Shown: positions 27,939-42,592 of the stretch, piece by piece
Position numbering within the stretch: the first letter of the stretch is position 1
Layout: the number at the start of each line of letters is the position of its first letter
NCBI RefSeq assembly: GCF_018417475.1
Contig: NZ_CP054856.1
Span: 3,441,001 to 3,505,000 of the forward strand
Direction of reading: 5' to 3'
Length of the DNA: 64,000 nt
Origin: Novosphingobium decolorationis
Lineage (GTDB): Bacteria > Pseudomonadota > Alphaproteobacteria > Sphingomonadales > Sphingomonadaceae
The notes under the pieces: model-generated
Databases searched by the model: none
What the model was told of the DNA's origin: nothing
What the model saw: the letters and a program-made list of their open reading frames with translations, nothing else
Program-made: the position numbers and the translations under genes

Positions 27939-28787
27939 ATGTCGATCCGTACCGCCATTGCCAAACTGTCCGCCTGCGCTGCGGGCTGCGCCGTGATCGG
28001 CGGAGGCGCGGTCCACGTTGCCGAGACCCAGTCGGAGACGACCGAGTACCGCAAGCTCAAGCAGGCGAAGGTCGCACGCCCGGCAAAGCGCCTCATTCCC
28101 AAGGAAAGGCCGCGCACCACCCGCCGCGTGCGCGAAATCGTCAAGCCGCCCGAGGACCCGCCGCTGGCGATGGTCCCGGTGCCCCCGCCCTACATTCCGC
28201 CCGCCCCGACCCCGATGCCCGCAGGCGGCAGCGGGGGTACCCCGGTGGTAATTGGCGGCGGTCCTGTCGGGGGCTTTGGTGGCGGTTTCTTCGGAGGCTT
28301 CTTCGGAGGTGGCGGGTCGAGCGGCGGCAACGTTGTCATCACCTCGACCACGACCGGTGGCTCGACGTCGAGCAGCTCGTCTTCGTCCAGCTCCAGTTCC
28401 TCGTCGTCCTCGTCCTCCTCCTCATCATCCTCTTCGGGCGGCGAGGGTTCGACGACGACCAGCACCAGCACCTCGACCAGTTCGGGGGGCGACGATGGCT
28501 CGACCACCACGAGCACGTCGACAAGCTCGGGCGGCGACACGAGCACGAGTACGAGCTCCAGCACGTCGAGTTCGACGAGCAGCTCGACCAGCACCTCGAC
28601 CTCCACCGGCGGCGATACCACCACGACCACCGGCGGATCGACGACCGGTGGGGGCGCGCCGCCAGCACCGCCGCCGCCCACAGATGTCCCCGAGCCACCG
28701 ATGCTGATCCTCTTCGGAGCCGCGGCTGCCGCTCTCTTCGCCCGCAGCCGCCTGGCGCGCCGGGGCAAGGACACCGTTCGCGCCTGA
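27939..28787 (+). CDS. Ser/Thr-rich PEP-CTERM sorted protein
   Basis: A 282-aa low-complexity exported protein. It has a short N-terminal hydrophobic segment (about 1-27), a basic Lys/Arg/Pro region, a Gly-rich block (FGGGFFGGFFGG), then about 120 residues almost entirely of Ser, Thr and Gly, a proline stretch, and a C-terminal PEP-CTERM signal: VPEPP, a hydrophobic helix, and RSRLARR. PEP-CTERM proteins are cut and anchored or released by exosortase and usually linked to extracellular polysaccharide. The Ser/Thr block is a natural glycosylation target. No exosortase gene is in this window. The leader looks structured. Confidence 0.85.
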   Translation: MSIRTAIAKLSACAAGCAVIGGGAVHVAETQSETTEYRKLKQAKVARPAKRLIPKERPRTTRRVREIVKPPEDPPLAMVPVPPPYIPPAPTPMPAGGSGGTPVVIGGGPVGGFGGGFFGGFFGGGGSSGGNVVITSTTTGGSTSSSSSSSSSSSSSSSSSSSSSSSGGEGSTTTSTSTSTSSGGDDGSTTTSTSTSSGGDTSTSTSSSTSSSTSSSTSTSTSTGGDTTTTTGGSTTGGGAPPAPPPPTDVPEPPMLILFGAAAAALFARSRLARRGKDTVRA

Positions 28788-28846
28788 GGCGCGGTCTGCG
28801 GGACTTCCGCGCATTCCAAAAAAGCAAGGTACGGCGAAGGAGTGAT

Positions 28847-28872
28847 CCGAGGGCCATTGCCCTCGGGCTCCC
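28847..28872 (+). repeat. REP-like repeat, copy 1
   Basis: A 26-base sequence found again at 29023-29048 in exact reverse complement. It contains a perfect hairpin, CCGAGGGC-CATT-GCCCTCGG, followed by GCTCCC. With copy 2 it forms a large inverted repeat 150 bases apart, like the paired REP units of other bacteria. Confidence 0.8.
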
Positions 28873-29022
28873 CATAATGTCGACCTCAGCTCTCGCGCGC
28901 CGCCTCTGCAGCGAAAGGCGAGGGGGCTGATCGCGTCCTGAGCCGGGGCGGCGGGCAATCGGCTTGTCGATCTCTCGTGTGTCGCGGCGAAATCGCGTGC
29001 GTGCCTTGCGCTCGACAGTCGT

Positions 29023-29048
29023 GGGAGCCCGAGGGCAATGGCCCTCGG
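29023..29048 (-). repeat. REP-like repeat, copy 2
   Basis: Exact inverted copy of 28847-28872. The flanking bases beyond the 26 match only patchily, so the unit is short rather than a long duplicated segment. No REP-associated transposase gene is visible nearby. Confidence 0.8.
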
Positions 29049-29098
29049 TATCGCTTCTTTCTTCTCCCGTTCCTTTCCTTACCCGTCCCCAAACGCGG

Positions 29099-29132
29099 AA
29101 AACCCCGCCCGGCGTGTGCCGGACGGGGTTTT
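29099..29132 (-). terminator. Rho-independent terminator of aconitase
   Basis: AAAACCCCG...CGGGGTTTT: a GC-rich stem of about 15 bp (one mismatch) with a GTGT loop, flanked by A and T runs on both sides so that it can work in either direction. It lies 36 bases after the acnA stop codon, in the gap between convergent units. Confidence 0.85.
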
Positions 29133-29167
29133 CGAAAGGCCGGTGAGGGCCTCGGCTGAGCGCCGGA

Positions 29168-31843
<2,676 letters not shown>

Positions 31844-31998
31844 GTGGGCGTTGTTCCCTTCCTGTGATGTCCGACGCTTGGGTTCACGCCCTTGAACGCA
31901 TGGTCCTCGGGCGTGTTGCAACGCGACAGACGGGTTCGTCGGCTCGCCGATGCGCGCTGAAAGGCGCAAGGTCAAGAGGCAGGGCCTCCTGCATAGGT

Positions 31999-32952
31999 CT
32001 AGGGGGTAGGTTGTGAAACTTTGTTTCTCGTACCGACCCAGCACCCGACGAGGATCAGAAACGTTCCGGCAACAGTCGCAAGCGCCACGTTTTCGCCGAA
32101 GAACAGCCAGCCCAGCAAGGCGGCCCAGGCAAAGCCGGTGTACTCGACCGGCACCAGCACTTGCGTTTCGGCGCGCGCGTAGCCCCAAGAAAGCAACAGG
32201 TGCGCGAGCGTGGCGAGCATGGCTCCCGCCGCGATCAGGCCCCAGACCGGGCCTGTGGGCAGGAGGAAGAGCCAGGGGGCGGGCAAGGCCACGAGGAGCG
32301 TCGAGAACAGGTTCTGGAACAGCGTGATCTCGCCGGGACCTGCCAGGAGGGCCTGCTTGCGCTGCAGCACGAGGTTGAAAGCATAGAACACGGCCGAACA
32401 CAGGACGGCCGCGATCCCCTTCAACGTCTCGGGAGAAGTGTCGAGCGCCCCCAATCGCCCGCCGCCGATCACGATCACCCCGGCGATGCCGAGCAGCGAG
32501 GCGAGGATCGCCTGGGGGCGGATGACTTCTCCCAGCAGCAGGGCCGCCAGAAACAGCGCGATGATCGGCGAGATGAACGAGATCGCGATTGCCTCGGCCA
32601 TGGGAATGCGCACGAGTCCATAGAAGAAGAGCGCCGCCATGCAGGTGGTCACCCCGGCGCGAAAGGCGTGGAGGCGCAGGCGCGCGAGCGTTGGGCGACG
32701 TGAGAAGGCGGTGCTCTCGGGGCGAGGGCCTCGCAGGGTCGCGAGCCAGATCGGCAGGGCAAAGAGCGTACCCAGCGCGTTGCGTAGGAGCAGCGCGGTG
32801 TAGACGCCCAGCGCGATCGAGGCGCCTTTCATGGCCGCATCCATCGCGCTGAAGGTTCCGATGCCTGCGACCACGGCAAGGACCGGCAGCGCGGCCTGCA
32901 GGGCCGATGGGGCCGGTGGGGTGGTATCGGAGGCGGGGGCAGGCTGCGTCAT
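31999..32952 (-). CDS. EamA/DMT-superfamily transporter
   Basis: About 317 aa with ten predicted membrane helices in two EamA repeats; the first starts [20 protein letters not shown] and the second follows [17 protein letters not shown]. Members move amino acids, nucleotides or other small metabolites. ATG 32952 gives MTQPAPAS; an upstream in-frame start at 32994 has no ribosome site. It is divergent from the L,D-transpeptidase gene. Substrate unknown. Confidence 0.87.
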   Translation of the reverse strand: MTQPAPASDTTPPAPSALQAALPVLAVVAGIGTFSAMDAAMKGASIALGVYTALLLRNALGTLFALPIWLATLRGPRPESTAFSRRPTLARLRLHAFRAGVTTCMAALFFYGLVRIPMAEAIAISFISPIIALFLAALLLGEVIRPQAILASLLGIAGVIVIGGGRLGALDTSPETLKGIAAVLCSAVFYAFNLVLQRKQALLAGPGEITLFQNLFSTLLVALPAPWLFLLPTGPVWGLIAAGAMLATLAHLLLSWGYARAETQVLVPVEYTGFAWAALLGWLFFGENVALATVAGTFLILVGCWVGTRNKVSQPTP

Positions 32953-33029
32953 GGCCCGGGTTCTGTGGGTTAAGCGTCGGTTATTCGCAAGCAATTCATC
33001 GTAGCGACAGGCGCGATGCGGAACGGACG

Positions 33030-33038
33030 TGCTATACT
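33030..33038 (+). promoter_or_regulatory. Extended -10 promoter candidate for the L,D-transpeptidase
   Basis: TG-C-TATACT, a near-consensus extended -10 element, 87 bases upstream of the start codon. No good -35 hexamer is seen at the right distance, which extended -10 promoters tolerate. Confidence 0.4.
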
Positions 33039-33124
33039 GGCGTTCATATCGCCGGATCGGTGGCCGTGATGCGCACGGTCGCTATGCGGCCTACACGTAC
33101 TATTCGGGCGGATTTCGAAGCAAA

Positions 33125-34582
33125 ATGAGCAGCATCCAGCGCAAGGCCTGTGGCCTTCTTTCGAGTCTTTCGGCGCTCTCCCTCCTGGCCCAGCCGGTGC
33201 TGGCGCAGAGTCGTGCGCAGAGCGGCCCCGAAGATATCCTGCCCCGCCCGCATTCGCCCGCCGCGCAGGCCTCTCCCACATCGACGCCGAGCTCCGCGCC
33301 TACGCGCGCTCCGAAGAACGCCCCCGCGCCGACCACTGCGACCGTGGTGAGCGAGGGGACGGCCACGCGCACCACGTCCGAGCCGGTGGTGCAGGAGCTC
33401 TTCCTTTCCGCGCCCGTGCTGCCCTGGAATATCTCGGACGCGCAGGATCTTCTCGCCACGATCCGCGGGATCGGGAGCGAGGGCCTGTTGCCGGCCGATT
33501 ATCAGCCCGAAGCGCTCCAGGCCGCGATCGCGGCGGGTGAGGGCGATGCGCTCGACGAACTCGCGAGCAAACTCCTGGGCTGGCTGGTTGAGGACCTGCG
33601 TGACGGACGCACGCCCATGCCCGCGCGCGTGCAGTGGTTCGCGGTCGATCCCGACCGCGATGAGATGCCCACTGGCAAGGTGATGGCCCAGGCACTGGCC
33701 GCGCACGACATTCCCGGCCTCGTCGCCGCGCTGGCGCCGACTGTGCCGGACTACGCCGCGCTCAAGGAAGAACTGGCCGCGACGCCCAAGGCGCAGAAGG
33801 ACCGGCGTCTCCTCATCATGGCCAACATGGATCGCTGGCGCTGGCTCAAGCGCGATCTGGGCGAAGTCTATCTCCTGACCAACGTGCCCGAGTTCCAGCT
33901 GCGCCTCACGGTCAAGAACAAGATCATCCGCACCTACAAGACGGTCGTCGGCAAGCCGGGGCGTACTGCGACGCCGCAGCTGGCCGAAACGGTCTCGGCG
34001 GTCGTGTTCAACCCGACCTGGACCGTGCCGCAGTCGATCGTGAAGGGCGAGGGTCTGGGCCAGAAGGTGCTCAACAACCCGACCTGGGCGCGCAATGCGG
34101 GCTACAAGGCCACCAAGGACGCCAACGGCAACGTCTGGGTCGTCCAGCAGCCGGGCCCGAACAATTCGTTGGGCATGATGAAGATCGACATGCCCAACGA
34201 GCACGCGATCTTCCTGCACGACACGCCCTCCAAGCAGTATTTCAACCACGAAGTGCGCGCTTACAGCCACGGCTGCATCCGCACCGAACGCGCGGTCGAA
34301 CTGGGCATGACGATGGCGATCCTGGGGGCTGGCATGTCGGGCAGCGAGGCGGCCGACATCTCGCGCTCGGGCAAGTACACCAAGGTCGAGATGACCCGTA
34401 CCTTTCCGGTCTATCTCACCTACTTCACCATCGCGCGCGATATCGAAGGCAACCTCGAAACCTTCGGCGACATCTACGGTCGCGACAAGCCCGTTCTGGA
34501 AAGCTTCCAGCAGCCCCGCCAGCTCAAGACCTCCCAGCGCAAGAGCGAGGAAGAAATTATCAAGCTGGATAACCCGCTGTAA
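33125..34582 (+). CDS. L,D-transpeptidase (YcbB/LdtD type), exported
   Basis: A 485-aa periplasmic peptidoglycan enzyme: signal peptide (LLSSLSALSLLAQPVLAQ, to about residue 29), a Pro/Ala/Thr-rich linker, a scaffold domain and the YkuD catalytic domain with the His and nucleophilic Cys of HDTPSKQYF...YSHGCIRTERA. It forms 3-3 crosslinks or anchors proteins to the wall. ATG 33125 is chosen because the signal peptide follows directly; the frame is open 96 bases further up. A strong terminator follows the stop. Confidence 0.92.
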   Translation: MSSIQRKACGLLSSLSALSLLAQPVLAQSRAQSGPEDILPRPHSPAAQASPTSTPSSAPTRAPKNAPAPTTATVVSEGTATRTTSEPVVQELFLSAPVLPWNISDAQDLLATIRGIGSEGLLPADYQPEALQAAIAAGEGDALDELASKLLGWLVEDLRDGRTPMPARVQWFAVDPDRDEMPTGKVMAQALAAHDIPGLVAALAPTVPDYAALKEELAATPKAQKDRRLLIMANMDRWRWLKRDLGEVYLLTNVPEFQLRLTVKNKIIRTYKTVVGKPGRTATPQLAETVSAVVFNPTWTVPQSIVKGEGLGQKVLNNPTWARNAGYKATKDANGNVWVVQQPGPNNSLGMMKIDMPNEHAIFLHDTPSKQYFNHEVRAYSHGCIRTERAVELGMTMAILGAGMSGSEAADISRSGKYTKVEMTRTFPVYLTYFTIARDIEGNLETFGDIYGRDKPVLESFQQPRQLKTSQRKSEEEIIKLDNPL

Positions 34583-34592
34583 TAGAAAGTAC

Positions 34593-34639
34593 GGGAATCG
34601 GAGAAGAGTGCGCGTCTCGTGCCCTCTTCTCCGGTTTCC
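34593..34639 (+). terminator. Rho-independent terminator after the L,D-transpeptidase
   Basis: A 16-bp stem (34593-34608 with 34624-34639, core CGGAGAAGAG/CTCTTCTCCG, two G-T pairs) with a 15-base loop, followed by ATTTTGC, 11 bases after the stop codon. Confidence 0.8.
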
Positions 34640-34673
34640 ATTTTGCTAAGCAATTTCGTCTAGTCTCTGGCGA

Positions 34674-35330
34674 ATGCCTGACGAAATTCTAGCGCTGATC
34701 GACAAACCCCATTTGCTTATTGCGGTTCTAGCCATTGGTGGCGTGCTGGGAATGGCGGTCGAACGCTTCGTTGAATCCTCGAAGCGTGCTGAACGCCGTG
34801 CCTACTGGCAGAAGCGCAAGGCCAAAGGCGCTCGTTTCTCGGGCCGCCGAAAATCTGCATCGAAGGAGTCGGTCACGGCGACGTCGCGCGTCTCTGCGAC
34901 GGAGCAACTCGATATCGTCATGGATGCCGAATTTTCGGCGCAGCCTCTTCTTAACCGTCCGGAGAGGCGCTTGATGTCCGTGCTCGATGCATGTGTTCGC
35001 GAGGGCGCTCCGGATTGGAGGGTCATGGCGCAAGTGAGCATGGGTGAGATCGTGCGCAGTGACGACGAGGACGCGTACTTTGCCGTCAACTCGAAGCGCG
35101 TGGACCTGTTGGTTGTCAATGATGCTTACGAACCGCTTCACGCCATAGAGTTCCAGGGAACGGGGCATCATCTCGGGCGCGATGCTGCCGCGCGCGATGC
35201 GGTGAAGCGGGAGGCGCTACGCAAAGCGGGAATCGGCTACGTGGAGGTCGCGAGCGGGGACAGTCCTTCGGATGTGCGATTGGCTGTCGCCAAGCTGCTT
35301 CGGCAATCCGGACGGGGCGACCAGGCCTGA
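34674..35330 (+). CDS. DUF2726 protein with N-terminal membrane helix
   Basis: A 218-aa protein: a membrane helix (about residues 12-30, LLIAVLAIGGVLGMAVE), a basic linker (residues 36-65), then a DUF2726 domain with the nuclease-like pattern PLLNRPERRLMSVLD, VNSKRVDLLVVNDAYEPLHAIEFQG and DAVKREALRKAGIGYVEV. The D...E-x-Q and the K spaced after it resemble the PD-(D/E)xK core found in this family; activity is unproven. By eye its GC content is lower than its neighbours', so acquisition by transfer is possible. Ends 19 bases before convergent recQ. Confidence 0.83.
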   Translation: MPDEILALIDKPHLLIAVLAIGGVLGMAVERFVESSKRAERRAYWQKRKAKGARFSGRRKSASKESVTATSRVSATEQLDIVMDAEFSAQPLLNRPERRLMSVLDACVREGAPDWRVMAQVSMGEIVRSDDEDAYFAVNSKRVDLLVVNDAYEPLHAIEFQGTGHHLGRDAAARDAVKREALRKAGIGYVEVASGDSPSDVRLAVAKLLRQSGRGDQA

Positions 35331-35348
35331 GGATCGCGTGGTCGCGTC

Positions 35349-37226
<1,878 letters not shown>

Positions 37227-37422
37227 GGGGGCAGCTTATGGCAGAGCCGGGCGCATCGCGGAACCCGTGCCAGAGGCGCTTTCCTCCGCTTTTCGCCTCT
37301 TGGGGCGACTCGCGGGGAGATGGGGGCTTGCGAAGATGGAACGTGCGTTTGCGACGATTGACGGGCACTTTTTCGGCTGCGGCGAGTTTATTTCACGACA
37401 ACTGGTTCATGGAGATCACATC

Positions 37423-37578
37423 ATGTCGTCTTACGTTTACCATTCCAGTCGCCCGCACGAATCGATCCTGCCGCGGGCGCATCGTGACGCGCATCAGCGC
37501 CTCCACACCTATGGTCCGATCCAGCCCATGGACGGTGACCGCGGCCTGTTCGGCCGTCTGCTCGACCGCCTGTTCTGA
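37423..37578 (+). CDS. Small protein of unknown function (51 aa)
   Basis: A 51-aa hydrophilic, His- and Arg-rich product (MSSYVYHSSRPHESILPRAH... ending LFGRLLDRLF). ATG 37423 has GGAG eight bases upstream, and a hairpin follows its stop. The C-terminal amphipathic GLFGRLLDRLF could bind a membrane or partner. I do not recognise a family. The 196 bases before it separate it from divergent recQ. The frame is open back to a GTG at 37267 but without a ribosome site. Confidence 0.5.
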   Translation: MSSYVYHSSRPHESILPRAHRDAHQRLHTYGPIQPMDGDRGLFGRLLDRLF

Positions 37579-37909
37579 ACCCCACCTTGCCCCTCCCACG
37601 CAGACCATGGTGCGTGGGGGCGGGAGATGGCCTGCCGAGGGCACGCCATCGGTGAGGGGCATTTGGCCCTTTCGGTCTTATCCCTTCGGACAAGATTTGT
37701 TTTCCTTCCGCGGCGACCCCGCGAAGACCCGCGCCGAGGCGTGGTAACTTTCTCTTTCAGATGACACGCGGGTAAGCCCGCATGGCTTTTTTCAGCGTTT
37801 CTTGGAGCGCTTCCTGGATACTTGGCATCACTCGATCGACGGAGCTGCAATCGATTGAATCGAGGTCGTCACAGGAACCGCAAGGACAATACGGGAAGAG
37901 GTACAAGTC
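37579..37909. other. 331-base gene-free interval
   Basis: Between two small + strand genes. It contains a hairpin CCCACGCA/TGCGTGGG (37595-37602 with 37611-37618) just after the 51-aa gene and a weak terminator-like hairpin at 37768. Short frames exist (for example ATG 37782, 62 codons) but lack a ribosome site and protein-like composition. Confidence 0.5.
37768..37792 (+). terminator. Weak terminator-like hairpin
   Basis: GCGGG-TAAG-CCCGC followed five bases later by TTTTTT. The short 5-bp stem makes function uncertain. Confidence 0.35.
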
Positions 37910-38188
37910 ATGGGAGCGATGCTGCAGGATGCGCGTGTGCGTTTCGAGGAATGCCACACGGCCTGGTTGAACGAATGTGAATTCGCCGAACTGGCGCGCA
38001 CGCTCAAGGCGCTTGCGCAGGAACAGGGCGTCGCGACCGATCCGATCATCAACGAACTCGTCCACTTCGGGGCTGAAGCTGCGTTTGCGCTGCTCACGGT
38101 CGAAACGCGTATCGTGGGCGATGCCCGAGCGGCGAAGCCCACCCCTATTGCCCAGATGAAGCCTGCCGGTCCGCCGCTGGTCCACTGA
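37910..38188 (+). CDS. Hypothetical protein (92 aa)
   Basis: A mostly helical 92-aa protein without membrane segments. ATG 37910 follows GAAGAGG at good spacing. Residues 9-45 (VRFEECHTAWLNECEFAELARTLKALAQEQG) look like an amphipathic helical hairpin; the C-terminus is Pro-rich. No family recognised. A strong terminator follows (38264). It is convergent with the metH C-terminal half. Confidence 0.6.
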   Translation: MGAMLQDARVRFEECHTAWLNECEFAELARTLKALAQEQGVATDPIINELVHFGAEAAFALLTVETRIVGDARAAKPTPIAQMKPAGPPLVH

Positions 38189-38263
38189 GTGTGCCGGTGG
38201 GGCGGCCGCCGAACACGGCTTTGCCCCGCACAACGGCCCAAGACCACGCCGACAGGTCTTCCC

Positions 38264-38308
38264 GGCGCCGTCCACCTCTTCCCCTGGGTGTGGACGGCGC
38301 CTCTTTTC
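38264..38308 (+). terminator. Rho-independent terminator between convergent units
   Basis: Perfect 12-bp arms GGCGCCGTCCAC (38264-38275) and GTGGACGGCGCC (38290-38301), 14-base loop, then TCTTTTCG on the + strand. It serves the 92-aa gene and, as a hairpin, may also stop or stabilise the met operon transcript coming from the right. Confidence 0.8.
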
Positions 38309-38317
38309 GTGTTTCGA

Positions 38318-40966
<2,649 letters not shown>

Positions 40967-40986
40967 GGTGTCCCCCCGGGATCCGG

Positions 40987-41529
40987 TCAGGTGGTGGCGA
41001 GTGCGGCGAGCGGGCGCGCGAGCACGAAGTCGTCGTAGATCACGCCGCCGACATCGAAGCTGCGCGAGCCGATCGTCTCGAAATTGTTCTTGGCGTAGAA
41101 GCTCAAGGCACGCTGGTTGTCGTTCTTGACGCCGAGCAGCAGGCGCTTGTGTCCGTCGGCCTGCGCGGCTTCCAGGACATTGCGCATGAGCGCGCTCGCG
41201 ATCACGGTGCCTTGGAACTTGGCGAGAACGTAGATGCGCTTCAGTTCCACGTCGCCGTCCTTCGCCTGGTCAAGCTCGGGCGTGCAGGTGAGGGCATAGC
41301 CTACCGGCGCATGGCCCGGTTCGACTTCGGCGAGCCAGATCCGCGCGCCGCTCTCCAGATAGCGGCGGTAGGTCTCGGCCGAATGCGAGGTGCGGCAGTG
41401 GCCCAGAAGACCCTGGCCGTGGACGACGCCTGCGAAGGCCTCCAGGAACGTGGCCGAGCCAATGAGCGAGAGAGTTTCGGCATCCTCGGGCGTGGCAACC
41501 CGGATGCGCCAGATAGGCATGTTCGTCAT
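40987..41529 (-). CDS. GNAT N-acetyltransferase between the two metH halves
   Basis: A 180-aa GNAT enzyme. [20 protein letters not shown] is the first strand-helix, [29 protein letters not shown] is motif A with an unusual Q-G-T-V-I-A in place of the common Q/R-x-x-G-x-G/A, and [25 protein letters not shown] is motif B. It sits 16 bases after the first metH half and 20 bases before the second, so it is surely cotranscribed. The acceptor could be an amino acid or amine linked to methionine metabolism; this is inference from position. Confidence 0.88.
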   Translation of the reverse strand: MTNMPIWRIRVATPEDAETLSLIGSATFLEAFAGVVHGQGLLGHCRTSHSAETYRRYLESGARIWLAEVEPGHAPVGYALTCTPELDQAKDGDVELKRIYVLAKFQGTVIASALMRNVLEAAQADGHKRLLLGVKNDNQRALSFYAKNNFETIGSRSFDVGGVIYDDFVLARPLAALATT

Positions 41530-41545
41530 GTAAGGTGTCTTTGCG

Positions 41546-42592
41546 TCAGGCGGCCATGGTGAAGGGTTCGAGCCCGGCGAGGCGGGTCACGGGGGCAAGC
41601 TCGGGCACGCGGCGGGGCGGCAGGCTCTCCACCGCCTTGGCGATCTCGGCGATGTGCGCGGGCGTCGATCCGCAGCAACCGCCCAGCACGTTGACCTGGC
41701 CCGCGTCGGCCCATTCCCTGACGAAGCCCGCCGTGGTTTCGGGCATTTCGTCATAGGCACCCAGTTCGTTGGGAAGCCCGGCGTTGGGGTAGATCATGAT
41801 GAGACTGTCGGCGATCTCGGAGAGGACCTTGACGTGCGGGCGCAGCTGGGTCGCACCGAACGAGCAGTTGAGCCCGATGGTGAGCGGCCTGGCATGACGC
41901 ACTGCGTGCCAGAACGCCTCGACCGTGTGGCCCGAGAGGTTGCGGCCCGACAGGTCGGTCAGCGTCATCGAGAGCATGATCGGAACCTCGCGGCCCAGCT
42001 CGGCCTCGAGCTGGCGCACGGCCATGATCCCGGCCTTGGCGTTGAGCGTGTCGAACACGGTTTCGATCAGGATGAAGTCGGCGCCGCCTTCGACGAGCGC
42101 TGCGGCCTGTTCCTTGTAGACATCGACAAGCGTGTCCCAGTCGATCTCGCGATAGCCCGGGTCGTTGACGTCGGGGCTGAGCGAGAGGGTCTTGTTGGTG
42201 GGGCCGATGGCGCCCGCAACGAATCGGGGGCGCCCGTCCTTCGCGGTGAACTCGTCGGCGACCTTGCGCGCAAGCTGGGCGGAGGCGACGTTGATCTCGC
42301 GCACGAGCCCCTGTGCGCCGTAATCGGCCTGGCTGATGCGGTTGGCCGAGAAGGTGTTGGTCTCGGCAATGTCCGCGCCGGCTTCGAAGTAGGCGCGGTG
42401 GATCGCCTCGGGCACTTCGGGCTTGGTCAGGGCGAGGATGTCGTTGTTGCCCTTCTGGTCGTGGCCCAGATCCAGATCGCCCGCGTAGTCGGCCTCGGAG
42501 AGCTTCCAGTTCTGGATCTCGGTGCCAAAGGCCCCGTCGGTAATGAGGATGCGGCGGCGGGCCTGTTCCTGGAAGGCTTCACGGGGCGTCAT
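41546..42592 (-). CDS. metH: Methionine synthase, homocysteine-binding half
   Basis: A 348-aa homocysteine S-methyltransferase domain. The zinc-binding cysteines are in GLNCSFGATQL and VLGGCCGSTPAHI; DGAFGTEIQ and ETNTFSANRISQADYG are the substrate-site segments. It corresponds to the first domain of E. coli MetH and must work with the 882-aa protein. Its start codon overlaps the metF stop by one base (TGATG), giving translational coupling. Confidence 0.95.
   Translation of the reverse strand: MTPREAFQEQARRRILITDGAFGTEIQNWKLSEADYAGDLDLGHDQKGNNDILALTKPEVPEAIHRAYFEAGADIAETNTFSANRISQADYGAQGLVREINVASAQLARKVADEFTAKDGRPRFVAGAIGPTNKTLSLSPDVNDPGYREIDWDTLVDVYKEQAAALVEGGADFILIETVFDTLNAKAGIMAVRQLEAELGREVPIMLSMTLTDLSGRNLSGHTVEAFWHAVRHARPLTIGLNCSFGATQLRPHVKVLSEIADSLIMIYPNAGLPNELGAYDEMPETTAGFVREWADAGQVNVLGGCCGSTPAHIAEIAKAVESLPPRRVPELAPVTRLAGLEPFTMAA

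Larger units (their letters stand above)
28788..29167. other. 380-base intergenic region with repeat pair and terminator
   Basis: No convincing gene is present between the PEP-CTERM gene and aconitase; short frames on both strands lack ribosome sites. The region holds two inverted copies of a 26-base repeat and, at its right end, the aconitase terminator. It separates two convergent transcription units. Confidence 0.6.

Noticed and set aside
28390..28620. Tandem DNA repeat or CRISPR-like array in the Ser/Thr block
   Set aside because: The repeats are irregular codon-level repeats (TCG, AGC, ACC) in a single open frame with PEP-CTERM ends, with no spacers of fixed length.
37782..37970. 62-codon + strand frame in the gap before the 92-aa gene
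   Set aside because: No ribosome site, Ser/Arg-rich low-quality composition, starts right after a terminator-like hairpin and overlaps the better gene.
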